A DNA stretch of 64,000 nucleotides, from NCBI GenBank assembly GCA_914767715.1, contig OU612071.1:19276948-19340947 (forward strand), written 5' to 3'. Below the pieces are notes generated by a model. That model saw only the letters and a program-made list of their open reading frames with translations. It was not told the origin of the DNA and made no database searches. Shown here piece after piece: positions 29,451 to 40,600 of the stretch (the first letter of the stretch is position 1; each line of letters starts with the position of its first letter). The position numbers were made by a program, and so were the translations under genes. This DNA comes from Membranipora membranacea (Eukaryota; Bryozoa; Gymnolaemata; Cheilostomatida; Membraniporidae).

Positions 29451-30014
29451 CTTAATCTACATTACTCTATTCATTGCAGGATTGATGGACCAGTAGAGTT
29501 TACCTACCCTACCTGAACCATACCTACAAATTCGAAACATAAGTTTGATACATCTCAACATCATAGGATCACACCTGTGATGATACCGGCATAACGATAC
29601 TACTATATGTGTTATTATGCATTATGCATTATTATGAGTAAAGTCTTTGTATTATAAATCTATACCGCATTTTTTCTTTTCTCCTTATTTTAGCCCAATC
29701 TAATGATGAATTTAATTGTTTAAATGTTGTGATGAATGATCTATTCGACGATTGTAGTCGGGCTTTCCAAATTAATACTTTCAATGCAATTTAATACTTT
29801 GATTTTATTACAAGTTGTTTTTTTATTGTTATACACTAATTTCTGTTGCCACACTCAAATTCTATATACTAAAAACGCTTCCTAAACAATAGATGTAAAC
29901 TAAAACAAATATAACAACTTACAAACAAGTGACAAGTGAGAGACTAAAAAGAAATCTTAACATTGACAAATAAGTGGTCTGCTCTTGACTAGCATTTATT
30001 AGCCTAAAGAAAAG

Positions 30015-30114
30015 ATGTCATTCAAAAATGTGACAGGTGAGAGACTAACATCAGTTTCCATGACGCTGTTGATCTTGTTTGCCAATCAGAAACATTCTGA
30101 CAGTTTCGTTCTTG
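30015..30114 (+). CDS. Possible orphan signal-peptide exon
   Basis: ATG at 30015 opens 33 codons plus one base and ends at a strong donor (ggtaagt). A hydrophobic core (S-M-T-L-L-I-L-F-A) follows a polar start, as in a signal peptide, and the exit phase is 1 like the extracellular exons of the receptor gene. No partner exon is apparent before vav exon 1. Confidence 0.25.
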
Positions 30115-30248
30115 GTAAGTCCCAACGTATTCAGAGCAATACTTATCACAGATCAGCCCTATATAAAATAATAGGCTTGTAGTCCTTCAATTTACGCGTA
30201 TTAAATCAAGAAAACATCCTCAACCAGTGGTACTTTTGTACAGTGAGT

Positions 30249-30311
30249 AAGTGGAGCTCAGCTCCACTTGGTTATAAACACCCTTCTTGAAGTGGAGCTG
30301 AGCTCCACTTC
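30249..30311. repeat. Two perfect palindromes upstream of vav
   Basis: AAGTGGAGCTCAGCTCCACTT (30249-30269) and GAAGTGGAGCTGAGCTCCACTTC (30289-30311) lie 40 bp apart and are near copies. They may be ends of a tiny foldback element or binding sites. Confidence 0.8.
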
Positions 30312-31416
30312 AATTTTTTTTATTCCCTGGATAAGCAGGGCTCTCAGCCTGGGAGGATTCGAAACCTGAGTTTTGATATTAGCATGTCGCATAGTGGTAT
30401 TTTAAAGGTGTAAAACGCCCTGAGCATAAACAGCTGAGGGTACGTCTGAGATGGCACCGAAATATTGTTGGGTGAAACACCTGAGATTTGAAGATTATGT
30501 GCAAAGAATAAATAGCAATAGAATAGAATAAAAGCAAGTCAAAGAATGTATGTTGTTAAAAAAATGTTGCATCTAAGTTCAAAGCCATTAGCTTTCATGA
30601 TGTTCAAAAGTTGTGTAGTTTCCATCTTTATGTATTTATTGTCTGGCTATTTTGCACACGAGCATATGTGCCATAGACAAGAAATTACTAATGAAAGTTT
30701 TTAATTTAATTGTTAAAGACAACTCCTTGATCACATCATACACAATCTTCTAGAGCGATGCCCTCAAATGCAAGTTCCATACTCTAGTAGCAAGTTCCTT
30801 TATTGACAAAGTTTATGCATCCTCTTCTCGCAACATTTCATGTTTGTGATAGCAAGTAAATCAATAAAAACCTAGAGCATTTCTTGTAAACATAAAATCG
30901 TAAACAATTTTAGACTTGATCCAGATGAACCAAATCATATGGACTAACCAAGGCCGTCGCCACAGGTGAAAATGAATCCCCATGATGTTAAAATATGATG
31001 TTTGTAAAAATATTGATTTAAAGGCGCCAGGCTAGAAAGGCATAGCTAATGTAATGTGATGCTATTGAAATTATTGCCTGGATTTATCCGGTTCACCTGC
31101 AAAATCACTTTTTTAACATGTCTAAAATTCCAATTTCTATTTAGCCATAATAATCTCTTTCGCAAATCTCTGGGATTGGCAGTTCAATAACTGCGCCCGA
31201 TCATTATGCTCATCTCTAAAAAGTCAGTGAGTGAAATTTTTTAGAATATACACCCCTGTGAACTGGTGATGTAGCTTTTTTAGGATACACATGTATATAA
31301 ATTGACTGCTGGAAATGTGTACATAGAAGAATTAGTTGTCTGCTCATGACTATGAAGTATTAGCCTCAAACAAAAGATGATAGGATCAAGGTTTGGTTTT
31401 ATTTTGAGGCTAATGA

Positions 31417-31430
31417 GCGCCCTCTGGTGT
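31417..31430. promoter_or_regulatory. CTCF-like site 51 bp upstream of the vav start codon
   Basis: GCGCCCTCTGGTGT matches the core of the CTCF consensus on the reverse strand (CCASYAGRKGGCGC type) at most positions. Located between the receptor and vav genes, it could be an insulator or promoter element. This is a motif match only. Confidence 0.4.
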
Positions 31431-31480
31431 CAATTTGATACGGAAGTTCACATTTTGAGTTTTTCCAATCCAGCAACAGG

Positions 31481-31669
31481 ATGGCTGAAGAATGGCAGAT
31501 GTGTTTAGAATGGTTGCAGAGATGCAGGGTGCTCCCAAGGGATTTCCCTGGGATCGATGTATCAGATTTTGCACAATGCCTCAGGGATGGAGTTATTATA
31601 TGCCAACTGGTGACTACACTAATACCAACTATGGAGGCAACTTATACACCGAGACCACAAATGTCTCAG
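31481..31669 (+). CDS. vav: vav exon 1: start and CH domain
   Basis: The ATG at 31481 opens M-A-E-E-W and the exon ends R-P-Q-M-S-Q|gtgagt, matching the start and first exon junction of vertebrate Vav. It includes C-R-V-L-P and [10 protein letters not shown] of the CH domain. Phase 0 out. Confidence 0.95.
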
Positions 31670-34600
31670 GTGAGTGAATCGACTGTGTCACTTTTTTGCA
31701 CTCTTCTCATTACCATGCCAGCAACACTCATTTTGGTGAGAGATTTGCATATGCAAACATGACAAAATTGCTGTCTGCATGTGATTTAACCTCTCTCTTC
31801 CAGCTAACTATGCCAAAGTGGGTTTACAAATAGTGCTAATGCTGCATTATTAGTGAATCGAATGCTACTTTGTAGTAGAAGTAGAGTAGTAAGTAGTACT
31901 AGTAGTGACTAGCAGATACTTATTATTATCTATCTATCTGATTCCACTTGATGAATATGACTCAAAAGACCATCAATGTATCTGGCTGTGAATGAGACAT
32001 TTATCATTCATATGACTTGACTGTCAAATGAGTCGAAACTCAGTCATTCATTGTAGTAAAGAGCAAGCTCGCATTGACTAGGCCTACACAAGAAGGCAGT
32101 ATATAATAATGTGGCGGATGTCATAAATAATAATCAGCCCAACTTCCTCTGCTTGCAATGTCAATGATCAGTTATCTAGGCCTTTTGTATGTGATGCAAT
32201 GACAAGCTTTGTTTGTTGGGACAATTAACCAAAGCTTGTCAGCTCTTGTATTCAATGTGTTAGAGGGCTAAGCATAATATAGTGTATTACTGAACATAAA
32301 GTATAGTATTTATGCCTCTCACTCTCGCACTGTTGTTGATCAAGCTCAGGGTTTAAAAATTAGATAGGTATTTGGCATATTAATGTTGGGTGAGCCTCCA
32401 GTTGAACCTGACTATATTATCCTCACAAATAGTAGAGTTACATTCTAGTTATGGATGACTAGGACGAGTCCATTACAATACAATTTATTTATCAGTTCTG
32501 AAAGGACACCCTGATCAGTCACTGGCTCATATGAGGTTTTGGAAGACAGTCTTGAGATGTTGTGAAGCAGTCATGTGAAGCAGTCTTGCGACGCTGTAAG
32601 ACAGCCATGAGGCGTTGTATACAGTCTTAAAGCCAACTTCATAGACTCAGATCAATTCACAAAACAATCGACTTGGATTGATACCAATGCACCCTGAACC
32701 TCTCATTTTCATGCTACTAATGTTACATTGCCTACCATTCAGAACTGAGCTTACTTTGTAGTGTCATCGGGATAAGCTAACTAGGAAATGCTAAAACACA
32801 TTAAGGCATCTGTTTTGTCTTCAGGTTGAGGCCTTTAGATCTGCCGTAATGATACTGTTAACCTATGAGTGATGTTGAGTGACGATTACCCAGACTGACA
32901 AAGGCCTGGAAGTCACCGTATCTCCCTCAGAGCTATTTAGTTGTCAGGCCTTAGTATAGCCTAACATATTGGAATGCTTCTAAAGTCGAGGCTACAGACT
33001 ACAACATCTATAATATTTATTTGCGACAGACTTGATTTTCCGAAGCCTGATTAAAGTTTAGTGTGCATGCTTGGGATAGTCTGAGTTTGCCTTGTGTTGG
33101 TTTTATGTGCTCACTAAGACAAACTAGAAATTTCTTTATAGCCTTTGTCGCCTTCGCATCCTGACTTCTCAGTTGCAAGGCTAGCACTTCCAGGTATAAG
33201 GGAATAGCGATCCCGTTCAAATTTGCGCTTGCTCTCAGCTCCGTAACCGTAAACAATTATGTTTTGGAAAACTGCCAGTTTTGCTTCCCTTGTTGAATCT
33301 CATTTTTTTAATAGCCTGAACTTCCCTATAAAGGCCAGCGAGTTGACTGGTGTTTATAAACAAACAGTGATAAATAATGCTTAGGGGGCAAAGGTTTGGT
33401 CTGCTATATCTTCAATCAGAGGCTTAATAGGTGCAGCTATAACGGCCATCATGGGCAGGCTAGCAACGCCACTGTGCCAGACAAATGGTGATTTTTTTCG
33501 TTCTTAAACATATTTTTGACCCCACAATGATTTAGTTTTCTTGTTTATGATATAACCTCAGACGATGAGACACTGAGAAAATATCAATATTAGGGCGACA
33601 AAATCATTTTCTTGTAACCAGCGCAGGAATAAAAACATCACATTTTACATTTTTGGGTTGTCACTGACCTCACCTTTTTTCCCATTATCCTGATGTAAAA
33701 CTATTGATTATGTTTACCAGCCCTTGAATCTGCTGTGATGGAAGTCTCCGGTAGAGGTTCATTTAGATATATAGTCCAAGTGTGCTCAATCTCTACAGTG
33801 TGTTTAAATAATATGGCCTTGAATATTGAATTGTAAAATCCAATGCCAATGTCATATTTCTTTCTTGTAGTTTTTATGTCTGAAGAACATAAGATGGTTT
33901 TTGAATTGCTGTCGCGTTACTTTCGGCATGAGAGAAGGCGATCTGTTCGAACCCTACGACCTTTTCGACCTCAAAGACTTCAAAAAGGTGAGTAGGCCTA
34001 TATCGTATGATCAAGGTTAATCCGATTGGCTGCATTCCAGTTGTTCCCTTCCACTGGTCACTCTGGGGCTGCGTAACTAGTGGATCGGGAGAAACTCCAA
34101 ATTCAGGCAAAAAGACTCAAAAAGGTTGGTATATCATGTCTTGGGAGTGCTTAGTGAGTGTAAGGTCAAATTAGCACAGCAATGGAGATCTATGATTTTC
34201 TTATGAGTACATTGACTTAACCGCCCCTCTAAGAAATCATTTCAAGGAAGTGCTTTCCATATTGATTACTAAGTTCTATGCAAATATCAGTGTGCTGATA
34301 TAGGGTAGTATGTTGACATTCCATTGGCTAGAACTAACTCTGAATGATACAAGGTCCATTAGACAAGGGAGATGACTCTAACAACATTAGATTTGTGTAG
34401 GCTATGGTGAGTGGGTTGGAATCATTAACCAATATGATGATTGACTATCTCATGGTTTTCACAAAACTATTCTTATTAAATGTGGATTAGTTTTGAAGAA
34501 TGTAGTTGAATAAAGGGATTGTCATATTCTCAATCACATTTTCAGAGTCTTATATGTCATGCTATCACAGGGCTAGGATTGAGGTGTGGTAGAACATGTC

Positions 34601-37600
34601 AACCTGATAAATGTGATATGATTGTCGACTTCTGTCACAGGCTTATTCCAATTACAAGAATTTATGTATATTTCTCCTGTGACTTGGTAAAGAGCAGTTG
34701 GTCTCAGATGATATTCTTCCATTTCTATAGTTTAAACAGCTTCAATTAAAAGAGACCCAATGTAATTTGCTCGACATTCAATTTTGGCATAAAACCTAGG
34801 ATTGTGAGGGCGCCAACCCCCAATCGGTGTATATAAGATTTGCTAGGGAAATTTATGTAATACTACCTATATTGGACTTATGTTCAGAGTTTCCAGTGTG
34901 TTAGGCTACCGCTTTATCGTTTTCCAATCTGGCTCCTCTTCGCTGTAGGGGCTATATAGGATCAAGTTTGAGTCAGTTTGCCTGCATTTGGGTTTTCTCC
35001 CCTGCCACTTATAAGCCTTCGGCAGATCAGTGTGGGGAAGCAATTACAAATTCAGGTGAACTGGATCAAACATGGTCTAGGGTTAATTCATTGTTTATGA
35101 TAAGATGACTGAGATATTCTACTTTCCTTATATATTTTTCTCATATTTTATCAACAGGTTATGAACACATTATCCAAACTATCCCGAACAGAAGTAGCGC
35201 TACAAAAAGGAAGGTTAGTACGGACTAAGTTCTCCCAACCCTTTAATAGGGAAATTTAGTTAGTGTTTGGTTTATGTTAGTTAGCACCAATTTTCATAAG
35301 CTAGGTAGGTTGAGGGGAGAGTTTTGAGAAAATCATAGCTAGTCACTATTTCCCATAGGCCTTCAGCAGTCACATTGTCTGACATACCAAACTATGTGCC
35401 TGCTTTATGGTTGGTGGATGTCACCTCACAGAAAGAGAGGAAAATTCAATCTGTGCGAGTGATATCAAACCACCAGCCTTGCTGAAGTCTTCCTTGCCCT
35501 CAATCATTAATTATGCTGAATTAACCTGTCTAGGCAACCTTTGTGAGAAAAGGGGAACAATAAAGTCCCTTCCCCTACCAACAAAGCTTGTCAAGACAGG
35601 TATAGGCCGAATAAGATGAGACGTTGAGTCCCTAACTCGCTGACTTGGACCGGGGAAAGCAGCCGATTAGTTAGTCTGTTCAGCTCTCAGAGATACAAAC
35701 TGAGATCAGCTTTTTCTCTCCACTTGGCCCTTAGTTTAAACTCATAAATTATAGTTAATTACTACTCAAGAGAGATCTGAGGTTGTAAAATAAAGGTTGC
35801 AGAGATAGCTGATGAGTAGGTGTAGGAGGAAGATATCAATGTTTATAAGAGCTTCATCAAGGTGTATATGTTAGGTGGAAATTTGCCAATAAACAAAGTA
35901 GGTGTCACAATGGCCTTCATCGTGCTGCCAAACTATCAAAGTTCAGCGTACAGATTGTAATATTCTTCGGGAGTAATTTGTGAGATTAGTAAGATTGTGC
36001 TTAGTTTCGCCTGGTAACTTTAAGTTAGATAGCTCTTAATTTCCACTAACGAAATGGCGAACCATTTTACCTGCAAATACTAAAATTTGTCTAGGGTAGT
36101 TTCTGCAATGAACTCATTCATTCATTCATTCATTCATTCATTCATTCATTCATTCATTCATTGGTTTCTGGGCGGTCCAGGTTATTGTTTGAGAGCCAAG
36201 GTCATTTTATTTGGGGAGGACAGTCAGCTAGCAACAACTTTCGCTAGCTATAACAGGTCTAATGTGGGCCTCATGAGAGTGAGTAAATGTTAGCTAGCCA
36301 TTATTTTAGCTCTTTGTAAGTACTTGCTAAAAAGCAAACTTGTTGCACCTCTAGGTTAGTTTCGACCTCTCAATGTCCAGGGTATGTTATTGATGATGCC
36401 AGTGAATTTGTACTTTTGACCCAAAATATAGACAGGAATAATACAGCAGGTTAAATAAGCAAAATGTGAAAACTATTATGCCAAAAGCTGTGGCTACACA
36501 ATCTGTATTTTAGTACTGTATTGTGAGAACTATAATCCCCCCTAAAGTTACACAAAGGTATAATCGTGGAGGACAAGTATTTGTGGTTGTTTCTAGAAAA
36601 CAGTATGAGACAATAAATGTCAACAAATAACTAATCGATTAACTGACCTTCCATTCCTCATAGTACTTAGCTCTGAGGGTTACACCAATAATTTATGCGC
36701 AGGGTAGGGACTTCTATTGTTCGGTATGTGATGGCACATGGAACAGGATTTGGTACAGGGATAGCTTTTCTGTTGCACTTGGTGATGTCACTGGCCCATC
36801 AATCTAACATGGTTCTTGGCGTCAAATCAAAACATCCTGCTACAGGACCGTCATATTTTGTCACATCGTGTTAAAGGCCTTACTTGCCAAATGTGGACAG
36901 TTCAGTCGTGATGTCACGATTGATGCTGGTTATAGTAGCCGCGTGTATTCATGGTATATAGGTGGTCATGCAGACATCATTAGGTGGGAATATTTTTTTA
37001 CTTTGAATGCTGCCCACTCATGTTTCAACCCAAGATAGTCCATCCCGTTTCTTCGCACAGGAAATGTCCTATAGTGGTTAGCATGTGTCATGTATCCCAT
37101 AGGAGAGGAAATAAGGAGGAAAGTCACTATTTTAGAGTAGTGCAATGGAAGACTACCTAGTGTTTACTCAACGTTACCAGTTTATATACTTGGTAAACCC
37201 CATCCTTATCTAGCCAAATGTGGTGCTAGCTAACAATAAGTAAACTAGCGAAACTAAGCTCAAACTTATATCTTCTCCTCTGTAGTATAGTCCAAAGTAC
37301 ACGGCATGTAACCCCAGCGCTGCTGCTACTGCAGCTTCTAAGCTTCTAAGCTACCAATGACTTAGTATTTAGTCACCTATGCTATGTATTTAGTATCTTT
37401 GTAGCTACCTTAGATTTTATCTCAAACCAGGAAGTGCTAACTACTTAGTTTCATAACTCAAACTTTTAACACTGTATTAGTTAAGTGAGAGCTGATTTCA
37501 CTTTGCATATCAGGTCTAATGTACCTGTCATATGGGTGTGACAATTCAAAGCCATGAGGGATAAGATGTCATATCAGTTTTCTCAGGTTCATCCAATCCC

Positions 37601-40600
37601 TCAACATATTTGTATGAGAATATCAAATTATAGTTGAGTAGTTAGAGTCTAATTAAATTTAAGTATGCATTCAAATTGTCAGACAATACCCTAACAAGGA
37701 AGTAAGCCCAGCCATGTATGATATGTTAACTCAACAGCAGCTTACAGCCACTCATTGTGGGAAATATTTTCCCCATGGCTGAGTTAAACTGCTCAAACTC
37801 TGTCTGGGTTGTTGTTAGCGGCATTCCTTTATCGACAACATTCCGATCCCATCTAAATCAATTGATTGATATGAAGGCGATTGATGATAGAGAATGTCAC
37901 TGAACTGCTATCAGGACAATGTTGGAGCACATCAACTCCCCATGTAGGTGTTACTCTGGGTGCGATGGCTGTCTGTTACCTTCTAGTAGTAGATATGTCA
38001 CATAAACAGGCTAATTTACTGCTTATCTCCCGAAGTGTGATAAGATTGGACCCTAAGGTGTCAAGGATCACTGTCAATGTACTGTCGTCAATTTCTAAAG
38101 TCAAGTTGGCAAGGTTTAACAAGACCGTCACTTAGAAATGGATCTTTTGGGGTTAATGTTAGTTCTATTTAGTCTGCATTACTCAAATTTCCTCATCATA
38201 GGAAGCATCATCATTCTCCATTTCTTAAGGGAGTTGTCTTCTCACACCGGGGTGTGGGACATTAGCTCAATAGTTCTTGTTCAAGTTGTACAAATCCACC
38301 CACTTGAATTTGTAGAAATTTTCCAGCCCAGCTAGGAAAATAATTTATTGAAAAAAACCTTTCCACAATAACTCATACTTCTTCATTCCTTCAGCACCTG
38401 TGCTTGTATAGCAAATTAAGTTAAGAACCATTAAATGATGATGATTTGGAAAACAGTGAAATGAAATAATTCAGATATTATGCTGAGCATCTCACTATAT
38501 AACAGCTTTTTTATATCATATGCTGCATTAGGCCCATTTTATCCTTACTCTGTTCATTAACTGTTACAAGCTGCAATTTTCTGTTACAGCGGAGGGTTCC
38601 AGCATCAAGAAGAAGATATATATAAGAATCTTGAAGAATTGCAACTGTAAGTTGTCTCCCCCATGTATATGTAACAGTTTAATTTGCGATCATTTCTGAC
38701 TGTCCGCAGCACAGTCAGCAATGATCATGTCCTGTCACCAACTTGTTCCTTTCAACATGGAATGCATATAATAGTTCAGAATCCCTATACCAGTTATCAT
38801 TCACAAATATAGTTTTAGAAAAAATATAGAGTTATCTCCCCGTTGATCTATTTGTATTTTGCGAAGGCAACTTAGTATATATTTCAGTAGCCATGTCTCC
38901 CAGGCCCTTGCTAATCACCATGATTTATACAGTGTTCAGTCTTCAGTCTCCACATCAAAGTTTACGTGGAGTGGGCTGTTTAATGAGTTGCCTTTTCATG
39001 TAATGATTATCTGTATTGTAGTGAGATGCCAGATGAGGACATATATGGACCTATAGCTACAGAAGAGGAGGGAGATAAAATATACGAGGATCTCTGCTCC
39101 TTCAAAAACAGCCGAGCCTCTGTGGTATGTATATTATTGACCTAATGATTGCTAGCTACTATTTGGTCCTCCGAGCAGTAGCTAGTATTAACTCCTCAAG
39201 GGAAATTACTACTGTAAAACCCGTATGCCCACTCTCGATGTATTATTCAGTTCAGTTAGGTTATGTAACTCACCAATGGTCCCTAGTTAGTATTAACACA
39301 ATCCTTAATGCCTGACATTGCATAATTTGTTGGTTTAGATGATCGATGTTTGACACACTGATAGGGCGATTAGCAAGACACTATCTGGGTCAGAAATAAG
39401 TTTGTTGTCATTATTCCATTCAGTTTCAAGTCTAGTCTTTTCCCATATTATCACTATGACATCATTTGTTGATATTTTCCAGTGGGCCAACCCACTTGGG
39501 ATTCCCAAGAATGTTCACAAACAATACACACAATACACACAGGACACACAACTCTTATACACAATTAATCTCAATCTTAAAATCTATGCAGACAGGCCAT
39601 GTGTGTATACCTATAGTAGCCATCATTTTCATTTGTCATCATTATCAGGTGTATCGTCAGAGTGATCGCTCACGAACATCACCTTTTTCACGACCTACCT
39701 CATTCAGTGGTGATAAATCCTATTAAATTCTCTAAAGTTCACATTATATCATAATGTTGAAAATTTAAAAGTAATCATGGAAAAGGTCATAGAAATTCTT
39801 TATCTAGGCAGTGTTCCAAGGCAGCTGCACTTCATTATTTATATATTCTGAGCTGCAATTGCTTGGAGTTGCCTGTCCATGAAATACATCCTCGCGACAA
39901 GTGGTGCATAAACTAGGCTAATTTTTGCTGCCGAATATAAAAGTACACAGCGTGTTGCTGACCCAGTGTGATACAGAGAGACTGTCTCTATGTCATCACA
40001 ATGAGAATTAAACAATAAGAGGATTAAGTTAGTCATGAGTTGTTAAATTATGGGTGGAAACTTGGTCTGCTTGGTGAGTTTTAGGATTGGTTATTAAACT
40101 TGCAATCCATTTTACCCCGAAACGGGCTACAGTATGTAGATCATTGAGAGGTTATATTTCTAATTGAGTGATATGCTAAGCAACTTATTGGAAATATCAG
40201 GAGAACCCATAGATAGACTTAGTCTAGGGGAGGACCAAATATAATTTATTTTTCCCACATAGTTAGCGTAGATTGCTATTTTGGCATTTGAATTGAACAA
40301 TGTCATGTGACCCAATTTACCATGGACAACTATGTGTTCCGTTTCATTTTTATTGTTTCACTTGGTTTGTTTTAGATGAGCAGAGCCACTATCGATAAGA
40401 AAACCAAAAGTGATTTTTGTATAGAAGAAATCCTAGGTGAGTGTTTTGTCTAGGTGTGATGGGGGGACCAAATGGACCCATCTTCAAAACCCTGCCTGAT
40501 CCTTTTTTCCCAATTATGAACTGTTGGGGTGGACTGTGTCATTTCCTTTAGGTAATGGTTCAATCATTTTGCTTCAAAACTGAACTTGAGCTCCTCACAG

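Larger units (their letters stand above)
28794..29479 (+). other. Probable intron in the receptor 3' UTR
   Basis: A gtgagt donor (28794) and a tcattgcag acceptor (ends 29479) bracket this stretch, which holds two SINE-type repeats and no ORF. The stop codon is only 26 nt before the junction, so the transcript should not trigger nonsense-mediated decay by the usual 50-55 nt rule. The 3' UTR would continue from 29480; I noticed no canonical AATAAA there. Confidence 0.45.
29670..31480. other. Intergenic region, receptor 3' end to vav start
   Basis: Apart from the possible orphan exon, the two palindromes, the CTCF-like site and a 45-bp motif that occurs twice (about 29970-30017 and 31336-31380), I see no gene, RNA or clear TATA box. 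Confidence 0.6.
35214..38589 (+). other. vav intron 3
   Basis: A 3.4-kb intron with a foldback (35530-35605) and the ATTC microsatellite. Remaining ORFs look random. Confidence 0.6.

Noticed and set aside
36114-36162. CRISPR-like array
   Set aside because: Simple 4-bp microsatellite without spacers; no CRISPR array exists in the window, as expected for animal DNA.
36087-36293. ORF with an H-S-F-I repeat
   Set aside because: Created by the ATTC microsatellite; no splice or homology support.
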